In this document: piece after piece, positions 52,499 to 60,641 of the stretch
Layout: the number at the start of each line of letters is the position of its first letter
Position numbering within the stretch: the stretch's first letter is position 1
Program-made: the position numbers and the translations under genes
Notes under the pieces: model-generated
Database searches by the model: none
What the model was told of the DNA's origin: nothing
Seen by the model: only the letters and a program-made list of their open reading frames with translations
NCBI GenBank assembly: GCA_016932075.1
Contig: JAFGDP010000113.1
Location: forward strand, 62,001 to 126,000
DNA: 64,000 nt
Source of the DNA: Chitinispirillaceae bacterium
GTDB lineage: Bacteria; Fibrobacterota; Chitinivibrionia; Chitinivibrionales; Chitinispirillaceae
Direction: 5' to 3'

Positions 52499-55024
52499 AT
52501 GCTTCCGATTCTTTCGTATCGTGCTCAGATAACAGCCCAGCTTGAAAAGCATGGTTCTCTTGTCGTAACAGCGCCGCCCGGCACCGGAAAATCGACACAG
52601 ATACCGCAGTTTTTTCTGCCCGACGGCACGCCCCAGCGGCGAATCATTGTTCTGGAGCCGCGAAGGATCGCGACACGCAGCCTTGCCTGCAGGGTCGCCA
52701 GGGAGCTCGGCGAACCGGTGGGAGCTACCGTGGGGTATCAGATACGGTTCGAGCGCAGGGTGTCGGACGCGACCAGGATTCTTTTCACCACGTACGGGAC
52801 GTTTCTTCAGCTGCTCATGGACGGTCCCGAGGCGGCCGGCTGCGCACTGGTCCTGTTCGATGAGTTCCATGAACGTACGCTGGAGGCGGATGCAGCGCTT
52901 GCCTGGGTGCGGTATCTCAAAAGGACAATACGCGCAGATCTGCGCTGTGCCGTTCTCTCCGCGACCATTGAGGCACCGCCGCTCGGTGAGTTCCTCGGCA
53001 GATGCGGCATAATTACGGTGGAGGATCAGTCATATCCCGTTACGGTGCAGTACCAAGCTCCTTGGCCGGCGGAGCGCGTGGCTGATCAGGTCCTTCGCGC
53101 GTTTTCCTCGCTTGTTGCGTTGGGTCACCGCGGTTCGGTTCTGGTGTTTCTTCCGGGTGTTTTTGAAATTGAGCGCGCAGCTGAAAACCTGTTCGATGCG
53201 TGCAAGCGGCACCAGTATCGAATTCTTATGCTGCATGGAAGAATGGCTGCTGACAGGCAGCAGGAGGCATTGACAGCTCCTTCGCAGGAACAGTGCGTGA
53301 TCCTTTCCACCAATGTCGCTGAGACGTCGCTGACCATTCCGGGTGTGAATGCTGTCATTGATTCCGGTTTTGCCCGAATGGCGGCATACGATCCGGTGCG
53401 TGACCGCAATACCCTGTATCTTTCGCGGATCAGCATGCAGAACGCCGAGCAGCGTGCAGGCAGGGCCGGAAGGCTCGGGCCCGGGACCTGTATCCGGCTC
53501 TGGAGCCATGACGATGAAACCGCCATGGCGTCAGCTATTATTCCTGAGATACTGAGGCTCGATCTGGCGAGGATTGTTCTTACTCTCGGCGCGTACGCAA
53601 CAACGTTGATCAGCAAAGGAATAGCAGCTCAATTCGATCTCCGCTGGCTTACCGCGCCACCCCGCGAGCGCTGGGAAAAGGCGATCAGAGATCTCGAAAC
53701 GTGTGAAGCGGTCCAGTGCAACGTTCCTCGCACAATGGACGGATTCCCAAAAGGAACTACCACGATTGTTCCGCTCACTCCCGGTGGTATGCGGTTGAGC
53801 TCCCTGCCCCTTGATCCCCGGATCGGGAAGGTTTTGCTCGAAACCCGGAAAGGCGCGGAACAGGAGATCGCCATAGCCATGGCGGCACTATGGGAGAGCG
53901 GCAACATCGTCACCGGGGAAAGCCATGACCTCTTTGCGCTTGCCTGCGATTTTCTCTCCGGTGCAACGGGCAGCGCATTCAGCGGGGAGGTGCCAGAGAC
54001 GTTTGATCAGATCGCCCGGATACTTGGCAGGCAGCCCGAAAGAAAAAGAAAGAATGCTTCGGCTGTTCGCGACAATACAAGGGAGTCTGTCAGCAGAACT
54101 TGGATGCGCGTCTTTTCTCACCGGATTGCCGGACGAAGCGGCCAGGGGTTAGTGTATGATTGTGCCGACGGCAGAAGCGCGCGGCTTGCAGCACAAAAAA
54201 CAGCCGGTAATTCTGAAAAAACGCCCCCCTGTATTCTGGCATTGTCGATTCATGAGCAGGCAGGCAGGGGGCAGGCAAAGCGCGCTGTGGTTCCGCTGTT
54301 TCTGCCGCTTGATACCGGATGGATCCTTGCCGATTTTCCTCACCGGTTCCGCACAGAAGTCGAATGCACATGGGATGATGGGAAGAAACGGGTCAATCTT
54401 GAACGGGTCATGCGGTTTGACGGGATCATATGCGGCCGCGAAGAGGTCAATAATCCAGCACCCTTTCGTGAAGAGATCGCTGCGTGCCTGGCGCGCCAGA
54501 TGTGCAAAGGCGGTTGGGACTGGCAATCGCGCGAGCCCAAGGCGGTGCAGTGGCTGTTCAGGATGAAGCTCGTTGCCGCGCATTATCCCAAGGAAAAAAT
54601 TCCTGCAATGAACGACGACGACTGGGAGCTTGTGTTTCATGATCTCTGCCTTGGGAAAAGGAGTCGTGACGACGTCATGAGCGCCTCGATGCTGCATGCG
54701 CTAAAAGCATATGTCGGCGGGCACCTGGCCGGTTTAATTGAAAGAAAGGCGCCGGACACGGTCATACTGCCTTCCGGAAAAAAAGGCCGTATCACCTATT
54801 GTGAAAACGCTCCGCCGGAACTCAGCGCCCGGCTTGGCGACCTGATCGGCCACCCTGCGCGCTTCACCCTTATGAACGGACGGGTACCGGGTGTATTTGT
54901 TATTCTCGCCCCGAATTTCCGGACCGTACAAAAGACTGCTGATCTCGGGGCTTTCTGGAAAACCGCATATCCCCGAATCAAACAGGAGCTGAAGCGAAGG
55001 TATCCGAAGCATCCGTGGCCATGA
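52499..55024 (+). CDS. hrpB: ATP-dependent RNA helicase HrpB
   Basis: An 841-aa DEAH-type helicase. Motif I is APPGTGKST (26-33, lysine at 31), motif II is DEFHER (121-126, the HrpB variant of DEAH), with helicase-C motifs STNVAETSLTIPGV and QRAGRAGRLGPG. A long C-terminal part of the HrpB type follows. The stop overlaps a THUMP-domain methyltransferase by ATGA. The biological substrate of HrpB is not well defined. Antisense frames on the opposite strand are shadows. Confidence 0.92.
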   Translation: MLPILSYRAQITAQLEKHGSLVVTAPPGTGKSTQIPQFFLPDGTPQRRIIVLEPRRIATRSLACRVARELGEPVGATVGYQIRFERRVSDATRILFTTYGTFLQLLMDGPEAAGCALVLFDEFHERTLEADAALAWVRYLKRTIRADLRCAVLSATIEAPPLGEFLGRCGIITVEDQSYPVTVQYQAPWPAERVADQVLRAFSSLVALGHRGSVLVFLPGVFEIERAAENLFDACKRHQYRILMLHGRMAADRQQEALTAPSQEQCVILSTNVAETSLTIPGVNAVIDSGFARMAAYDPVRDRNTLYLSRISMQNAEQRAGRAGRLGPGTCIRLWSHDDETAMASAIIPEILRLDLARIVLTLGAYATTLISKGIAAQFDLRWLTAPPRERWEKAIRDLETCEAVQCNVPRTMDGFPKGTTTIVPLTPGGMRLSSLPLDPRIGKVLLETRKGAEQEIAIAMAALWESGNIVTGESHDLFALACDFLSGATGSAFSGEVPETFDQIARILGRQPERKRKNASAVRDNTRESVSRTWMRVFSHRIAGRSGQGLVYDCADGRSARLAAQKTAGNSEKTPPCILALSIHEQAGRGQAKRAVVPLFLPLDTGWILADFPHRFRTEVECTWDDGKKRVNLERVMRFDGIICGREEVNNPAPFREEIAACLARQMCKGGWDWQSREPKAVQWLFRMKLVAAHYPKEKIPAMNDDDWELVFHDLCLGKRSRDDVMSASMLHALKAYVGGHLAGLIERKAPDTVILPSGKKGRITYCENAPPELSARLGDLIGHPARFTLMNGRVPGVFVILAPNFRTVQKTADLGAFWKTAYPRIKQELKRRYPKHPWP

Positions 55025-56205
55025 GTCGTCCTTCGAAATGTATTTTCCGTCCAATGCATACCTCCTCGATCATGGTCACAACGGCACGCGGTCTGGAAAA
55101 GCTGCTTTGTGCCGAAATACGGGCCATCAATCTGCCGGTCCTGTGGGCCGGAGCTTCAGGAGTCAAAACCAGTGGCACGTTGGTTGACTGCATGAAACTC
55201 AATTTGCATTTGCGTACCGGCCACCGTGTGCTTTTCCTTCTTGAATCGTTTCCCTGTTCAACCACCGATGATTTGTACGCTCGGGTTGCTGCCCTTCCCT
55301 GGGAGACGATCATTCCGGCAGACGGGTATGTGAGCGTTACGTCCAATGTGGTGACCGCCGCGGTACGTGATACCCGTTTCCCGAACCTGCGCTGCAAAGA
55401 CGCGATCGTGGACCGTTTGTACCGCCGCAAAGGCAGGCGTCCTGACGCCGGTCCTCTCCGTAATCGCGCTGTTGTGCATCTGTTCTGGCGTGATGACCGG
55501 TGTGACCTCTATCTCGACACCTCGGGTGAGCCGCTGTCAAAACGGGGATACCGCAGGAACCCGCTTTGCGCGCCCATGCAGGAGACGCTCGCGGCGGCCG
55601 TCATCATGACAGCGGGGTGGAACGGCCGCGGGCATTTCATCAATCCAATGTGCGGAAGCGGCACGCTTGCCATTGAGGCGGCGCTCATTGCCACAAACCG
55701 CGCGCCAGGACTTGTGCGTCCGTCCTTTTCGTTCATGCATACCTTGCTTTTTAATAAAGAGCCGTGGGCGGCGCTTAAGAAGCAGGCGCGGTCCGTCGCT
55801 GTGCCGTTCAAGGAAAGGATTATTGCCACGGACAGGGAACCTGAGGCGGTCAACGCAACGCTTGCCAATGCCATGACCGCGGGTGTTGAACGGATCATCG
55901 AATCTTCAATAGGCGACTTTGCCGATACCACGGTTCCGGCGGGAGGCGGCGTGGTGATCCTCAATCCGGGATACGGTATCCGGCTTGATACCGAAAAAGA
56001 GCTGGCGGCAACCTACCGCAGGATCGGCGATTTTTTCAAGAAAAAGTGTCAGGGCTATACCGGCCATGTATTCACCGCTTCGACTGCTCTTGCCGGGAAA
56101 ATAGGCCTCAAATCAAGCAGGAGAGTCAGTTTCCAGAGCGGTGATCTGCCATGCAGGCTGTATATCTACAAGATCCATGGGAGAAACGGCACCGGCACTG
56201 CCTAG
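55021..56205 (+). CDS. THUMP-domain RNA methyltransferase (RlmL/YpsC-like)
   Basis: A 394-aa class I methyltransferase. The N-terminal part has THUMP-like sequence (about 50-150), the SAM-binding motif MCGSGTLAIEAALIA lies near 210-224, and a DREPEAV motif follows. These enzymes modify guanine N2 in 23S rRNA. The catalytic site, normally NPPYG in this group, reads NPGYG, so activity or specificity may differ. Start ATG 55021 overlaps the HrpB stop by four bases; a GTG six bases upstream is also in frame. Confidence 0.87.
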   Translation: MSRPSKCIFRPMHTSSIMVTTARGLEKLLCAEIRAINLPVLWAGASGVKTSGTLVDCMKLNLHLRTGHRVLFLLESFPCSTTDDLYARVAALPWETIIPADGYVSVTSNVVTAAVRDTRFPNLRCKDAIVDRLYRRKGRRPDAGPLRNRAVVHLFWRDDRCDLYLDTSGEPLSKRGYRRNPLCAPMQETLAAAVIMTAGWNGRGHFINPMCGSGTLAIEAALIATNRAPGLVRPSFSFMHTLLFNKEPWAALKKQARSVAVPFKERIIATDREPEAVNATLANAMTAGVERIIESSIGDFADTTVPAGGGVVILNPGYGIRLDTEKELAATYRRIGDFFKKKCQGYTGHVFTASTALAGKIGLKSSRRVSFQSGDLPCRLYIYKIHGRNGTGTA

Positions 56206-56343
56206 GGGTGCCTCGGTATGCGGCGGATCAGGTATTCTTCCATTGAAAAACTCTTGTATCGGAATTTTTGATCATTTATACTATGAGGTATTTCAAGAGC
56301 GATACCGATGAAATGGCCATCATTGCCAGGAACGGAAACACCG

Positions 56344-58176
56344 ATGAAAAAAACGATACTGTGTCTTGCCGGAATGCTTTTATTGACGGCGCCTGAGAGC
56401 GGTTGGGCCAATGATCTGAATGCAGGCGGCCAGAAAGCCGTAGTGCGGACCCTTTCGGCATACACGCTTGGGAAAACCGGTATCGTTACCGGAGGCGGGC
56501 TCAAGTACGCGACCGAATATGACTATGTCAGTGGTCAGGGGGGTGGTTCCCCCGTGACCGATGGTTCCGGCAACGCGGTTTCACGCGATGCCCCGCACCT
56601 GCTTTCCGGAAATGTATACGCCGGATACGGCCTGTTCAGCTGTCTTGACATGAGTATCGACCTTCCTCTCTATGCGGATATCACCGGCTGGGGCGACACG
56701 GCTAGCGGGATCGGCGATCTGGAGCTGGCGATCAAGGCAGCCTATCCCTTCCAGACACCGCATGCATTCCTTTCCCATGCCTATTATCTCAATGTCATCT
56801 TTCCAACGGGTGATAAAGACGTGGGTTTTTTCCCCCGCCACTCTTACTACATAAAGAACGATCCGAACAATTCCGGCCTTGAAGCATTCTCCGTTAATGC
56901 GGTCTATTTCAACCCGATAATTGCATGGACGTGCGATTTTACCCGCATCAAATACCCGGCGCCCGTGTACTTTCACGCAAACTTCGGCGGCGTGGTTGCG
57001 AAGGCGAAAAGCGGGAGCGCGGTAATGGCCGCACTGGCCCTTGAGGTGAAACCGCTTCCCTTTTTGACGCTGTTCACCGAACTCACCGGTGAATCGCGCG
57101 TGAAATACTATACCGATTTTTTCTCGATACGTTCCTTTAATAACGACCCGTTCCGTCTTACCCCCGGGGTACGCTTCGATTTTTCCAACGGATTGTATGC
57201 GATTGTATCAGGGGACTTCGGCTTTTCTGATGACAGTCTCAAGTACCGCGCCAACTGGGACCGCGGAGGATATCACTATTCGACGAAGGCAATCCCGCGC
57301 TGGGCAGGGCAGATATGTTTCGGGTGGACCGGCTGGATCAGGAAGCCGGACCGGGACAGGGACGGGATTATTGATAGTAAAGACAAGTGTCCCGGCCTCC
57401 CTGAAGACCGCGACGGCTGGGACGATGATGACGGCTGTCCTGATCCGGACAATGACGGTGATTTGATCCCTGACGAGCATGACCAGTGCCCGGACAAGCC
57501 CGCCCGATGCAGCGGGTGTCCCCAGCTTGATGCGGACAAGGACGGCGTTATGGACGACAAGGACGCTTGTCCGCAGGAGAAGGAAGACATGGACGGCTTT
57601 GAGGATGGGGACGGCTGCCCGGATCCTGACAATGACCAGGACGGCTTGAGAGACATTGATGACAAGTGTCCGAATCTCAGTGAAGATAAGGACGGTTTCG
57701 AAGACGTGGACGGTTGTCCGGAAAGCGATAATGACGACGACGGTATATTTGATGTGGCGGACAAATGCCCGAACGAAGCCGGAACGGTTGAGCACAACGG
57801 CTGTCCGGCGCCGAAAAGGACCGAAGAGCTCGGACGCACGCCACTGGTGTTGACCGGCGTCACGTTTGAAAGCGGCCGTGCCGTGCTCACCCAGCGCTCC
57901 TTTGCCGTGATGAACCGGGTCGCAGAGTCCTTGCGGGAATGGCCGCAGGTTACAATTGAAGTTCAGGGCCATACCGACAGCAGGGGGGACAACGCTATGA
58001 ATCTGCAGTTGTCACAGGCGCGCGCAGAGGCGGTGCGGTTATACCTTATTCAGCAGGGAGTCGCGCCCGAACGTCTGACAGCGGTTGGCTATGGAGAGGA
58101 TCGTCCGGTTGCGAGCAATAATACCGCGGCAGGCCGCCGGCAGAACAGGAGGGTGGAGCTGCAGAGGGTCTATTGA
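56344..58176 (+). CDS. OmpA-family outer-membrane protein with thrombospondin-3 repeats
   Basis: A 610-aa protein with a signal peptide (KKTILCLAGMLLLTAPESG). The N-terminal part is a predicted beta-barrel with an aromatic-rich, strand-like pattern. A calcium-binding thrombospondin type 3 region follows (about 340-490), with repeated D-x-D-x-D-G and CP units such as DKDGVMDDKDACP. It ends in an OmpA peptidoglycan-binding domain (GVTFESGRAVLT; EVQGHTDSRGDNAMN). The protein links the outer membrane to the cell wall. I start at ATG 56344 (the frame opens earlier at 56308). Confidence 0.92.
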   Translation: MKKTILCLAGMLLLTAPESGWANDLNAGGQKAVVRTLSAYTLGKTGIVTGGGLKYATEYDYVSGQGGGSPVTDGSGNAVSRDAPHLLSGNVYAGYGLFSCLDMSIDLPLYADITGWGDTASGIGDLELAIKAAYPFQTPHAFLSHAYYLNVIFPTGDKDVGFFPRHSYYIKNDPNNSGLEAFSVNAVYFNPIIAWTCDFTRIKYPAPVYFHANFGGVVAKAKSGSAVMAALALEVKPLPFLTLFTELTGESRVKYYTDFFSIRSFNNDPFRLTPGVRFDFSNGLYAIVSGDFGFSDDSLKYRANWDRGGYHYSTKAIPRWAGQICFGWTGWIRKPDRDRDGIIDSKDKCPGLPEDRDGWDDDDGCPDPDNDGDLIPDEHDQCPDKPARCSGCPQLDADKDGVMDDKDACPQEKEDMDGFEDGDGCPDPDNDQDGLRDIDDKCPNLSEDKDGFEDVDGCPESDNDDDGIFDVADKCPNEAGTVEHNGCPAPKRTEELGRTPLVLTGVTFESGRAVLTQRSFAVMNRVAESLREWPQVTIEVQGHTDSRGDNAMNLQLSQARAEAVRLYLIQQGVAPERLTAVGYGEDRPVASNNTAAGRRQNRRVELQRVY

Positions 58177-58186
58177 GAAAAATGAA

Positions 58187-58257
58187 GATTGATGATTGAA
58201 GATTGCAGAATTAAAATATTCGCATTTTCAATCTGCAATCTGCATTCTACAATTTGA
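58187..58257. repeat. AATCTGCAATC-type intergenic hairpin
   Basis: GATTGCAGA at 58201-58209 pairs perfectly with TCTGCAATC at 58232-58240; further tandem AATCTGCA units make the stem longer but imperfect. It lies between two convergent genes. It may be a dispersed repeat or a bidirectional transcription stop. Confidence 0.6.
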
Positions 58258-58265
58258 AAGTGTTA

Positions 58266-58514
58266 TTACACCATGCATCGGGATGCCTGCATAAGCACCA
58301 CCTTGTCCTCTTTCCTTCGCAAAAACGCGTAGAGTTTTTCTATTTCCTCTTTTTTCAGCGTGGAGATGCTGAGTGTTTTTGTGCTGAGATAATAAATGAC
58401 CGTGTGCATCTGCGCGGTTTCGTTCGGGTTGGCGTCTGGAACACCGCGCCATTCGATAAGAATGTATTCGCCCCCAGGACCTTTTGAGCTTTCCCGCAGT
58501 GAAATGACCTGCAT
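58266..58514 (-). CDS. Small hypothetical protein, 82 aa
   Basis: ATG 58514 has GGAG seven bases upstream; the frame also runs back to a TTG at 58544. The 82-aa protein has a beta-then-helical profile (MQVISLRE; EYILIEWRGV; HTVIYYLSTKTLSI) and a helical, basic C-terminus (KKEEIEKLYAFLRRKEDK). I do not recognise it. It is convergent with the OmpA-family gene across a hairpin. Confidence 0.6.
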   Translation of the reverse strand: MQVISLRESSKGPGGEYILIEWRGVPDANPNETAQMHTVIYYLSTKTLSISTLKKEEIEKLYAFLRRKEDKVVLMQASRCMV

Positions 58515-58693
58515 TGTAATGCTCCGATGAAAATTGTTTTTCAAACCCGGCGTTGAAGCGGTTAATAAAATGACCTGTCACCGTATCCAATTATAATACA
58601 ATTACCGCCCTATGGGAAGATCGTATTTTCCACCAGTATAGTCAATAGGCGATGCGGTGGTGTACCGCTTAGTTGCCGGGATTGGGTTGCCGT

Positions 58694-59230
58694 ATGCTAC
58701 GTGTGATGCATGGTGACATTACCAAACTTCAAGTCGATGCCATTGTGAATGCGGCCAATCCAACGCTGCTTGGCGGCGGCGGAGTGGACGGTGCGATTCA
58801 CCGCGCAGCAGGGCCGGAGCTTTTGGATGAGTGCGCCGCACTTGGTGGATGCCGTACCGGCGAGGCGAAAATCACGAGGGGGTACTCCTTGCCGGCACGC
58901 TACATCATTCATACTGTTGGTCCGGTGTGGAGGGGAGGAACCGGCAATGAGCAGGAGCTGCTGCGCGGCTGCTACGTATCGTCACTTGAAATCGGCCGCA
59001 GAAACGGGGTACGGTCGATCGCGTTTCCCTGCATCAGTACTGGAGTATACGGGTATCCTCAGGAAAAGGCAGCCAGGACGGCCATTAGAGCGGTACGGGA
59101 GTTTCTGGAAATGTCCGGCTATGCAATGGAAGTCGTTTTCTGCTGTTTCTCTCAAAACGATGCTATCCTCTATCGGCAGCTGCTCGGCCGGCGGATGGAA
59201 CGGCCGGATCTGACAGCAGGTAAAAAATGA
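58694..59230 (+). CDS. Macro-domain protein (ADP-ribose or O-acetyl-ADP-ribose deacetylase, YmdB type)
   Basis: A 178-aa macro domain. The ribose/adenine site is [22 protein letters not shown], split here as [18 protein letters not shown], and the phosphate loop is [11 protein letters not shown]. YmdB-like proteins remove acetyl from O-acetyl-ADP-ribose or release ADP-ribose from proteins. The ATG at 58694 is chosen over an upstream TTG. It is convergent with a transglycosylase gene, and no ADP-ribosyltransferase partner is seen. Confidence 0.9.
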   Translation: MLRVMHGDITKLQVDAIVNAANPTLLGGGGVDGAIHRAAGPELLDECAALGGCRTGEAKITRGYSLPARYIIHTVGPVWRGGTGNEQELLRGCYVSSLEIGRRNGVRSIAFPCISTGVYGYPQEKAARTAIRAVREFLEMSGYAMEVVFCCFSQNDAILYRQLLGRRMERPDLTAGKK

Positions 59231-59272
59231 TGCATGACTCCGGGATGGGGCGACAGAAAAAGAGGAAAAGGA

Positions 59273-60016
59273 TTATTCGATTTCCCGGGCGATTTTTTTC
59301 AGCCGGTAATAACTCCGTAATACCTTCCGATAGTATGCTATGGGCAGGGGTTCCCTGTTTGTCAGCGTCTGACGCACCGTACCAGGCCCGAGATTGTACG
59401 CAAGCAGGCCCAGTTTGAAGCTCCTGAACTGCTTTACGAGCTGCGTCAGATAGGCGACACCGAGCACAAGGTTTATTCCGGGATTGAACAGGTCGTCCCG
59501 TTCGAGCTTGGGCATTTCAAGCTGTCGGGCCACCTCCTGCGCCGTTTCAAACTTGAGCTGCATGAGCCCGAGCGCGCCGCTCTCCTTTCCGCTCCTGAAC
59601 CGGCCGAGCGCATTCGGGTTGAACACGCCCTCGACCCTGATTACCGCGACGAGCAGAAGCGGATCATAACCGAACTGTCTGCTTGAACGGTACACCAATG
59701 CCGCCACGTCGCACAACGTCCGGTCCGCAACCCTCTGGCCTGCCAGCTTCCGCATGACCGCAAGAATGCGTGCCTGTTCTTTAAGGGCGTCAATCGCATA
59801 GCTGTTATGGATTTTTTCCGATTCGAGGGACGCGATGCTGGCGTCGAGGTGGCGAATGGTCAGGGAGTTGAGCAGGGTGACGGCGGTCAGCGACATGAAA
59901 CAGACAAGCATGAGCGCCACAAAGGCGTTGGCGAGCAGTTCGGAAAGCCAGAGAGCGCCGTGCCGGAAAAAAAAACCCACATGGACTTTTTTCCGCGATG
60001 CGGGCTGTATTGCCAT
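59273..60016 (-). CDS. Lytic transglycosylase (SLT fold) with membrane anchor
   Basis: A 247-aa protein. An N-terminal helix (LANAFVALMLVCFMSLTAV) anchors it to the inner membrane facing the periplasm. A coiled-coil stretch is followed by the SLT domain: VIRVEGVFNPNALGR holds the catalytic glutamate, and SGALGLMQLKFETA and LLAYNLGPGTVRQ are typical. The start is ATG 60016 with a GGAAG site. It cuts peptidoglycan. It is last in a three-gene minus-strand operon with a STAS-domain membrane protein and a GH57 enzyme. Confidence 0.88.
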   Translation of the reverse strand: MAIQPASRKKVHVGFFFRHGALWLSELLANAFVALMLVCFMSLTAVTLLNSLTIRHLDASIASLESEKIHNSYAIDALKEQARILAVMRKLAGQRVADRTLCDVAALVYRSSRQFGYDPLLLVAVIRVEGVFNPNALGRFRSGKESGALGLMQLKFETAQEVARQLEMPKLERDDLFNPGINLVLGVAYLTQLVKQFRSFKLGLLAYNLGPGTVRQTLTNREPLPIAYYRKVLRSYYRLKKIAREIE

Positions 60017-60020
60017 GGTG

Positions 60021-60641
60021 CTACTTCCGGACCGTATCACGAAGGATACCGAGCTGTTCAAGCGGGCGCACCCGTTCGCGAAGGGCATTGAGTTCGATTG
60101 TTGAATGGTCTTTCCACTGATTCAGCTCATAGAACTCTTTCTGCTGCTCGGCGATCCGCTGATTCTGCATGTTGATGATGAAGAGAAGGGAAAAAAACCA
60201 TCCGCACAGGACAAACAGCAGGAACAGCGCGACCGGCAGGGAAATACGCACGCCGGTTTTTTTGGTAAGCACCCTGCTCCGTCGCATGATTCTTCCGAAA
60301 AATCCTCCGGAAGCGAGGGTCTCGGCATCGGGATAAACGGTAAAAAGGTGGTAGTAGGGGCCGAAGGCCTGTGAGACAGGTTCATTTTTAAAAATAAACT
60401 TGACGTCGCCGCCTTTGGCACGCACATCGCTGACAACGGTGAGGAACAAATCGACGGCGGCGGGATCGATCGTCGAAACCGCCTCAAGGTCAACGACAAA
60501 GGAGCGGTTGCCGTCTTCAAGGAGCGTGGTGAATTTACTGCGTATGTTGGCGACCTGTTCTTTATGAAATGGTCCTGATAACGCGAGCCACGTTATGTCG
60601 CCCCGACCTTCAATAACGATGTCGAGAGCTTCAAATCGCAT
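60021..60641 (-). CDS. STAS-domain protein with membrane helix and coiled coil
   Basis: A 206-aa protein from ATG 60641, which overlaps the end of the upstream GH57 gene; the frame is also open to a TTG at 60716. The N-terminal STAS-like domain (ITWLALSGPFHKEQVANI; SFVVDLEAVSTIDPAAVDLF) resembles anti-sigma-factor antagonists and the STAS tails of sulfate transporters; the central serine that is phosphorylated in SpoIIAA is represented only by the STIDPA stretch. A single helix (ISLPVALFLLFVLCGWF) and a coiled coil follow. Role unknown. Confidence 0.75.
   Translation of the reverse strand: MRFEALDIVIEGRGDITWLALSGPFHKEQVANIRSKFTTLLEDGNRSFVVDLEAVSTIDPAAVDLFLTVVSDVRAKGGDVKFIFKNEPVSQAFGPYYHLFTVYPDAETLASGGFFGRIMRRSRVLTKKTGVRISLPVALFLLFVLCGWFFSLLFIINMQNQRIAEQQKEFYELNQWKDHSTIELNALRERVRPLEQLGILRDTVRK

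Noticed and set aside
55172..55190. Sigma-54-like TGGCACG-TTG motif
   Set aside because: The -12 element reads GA rather than GC and it is inside the methyltransferase gene.
57208..57972. 254-aa antisense frame over the thrombospondin-3 repeats
   Set aside because: Created by the repeated Asp-rich codons of the real gene on the other strand.
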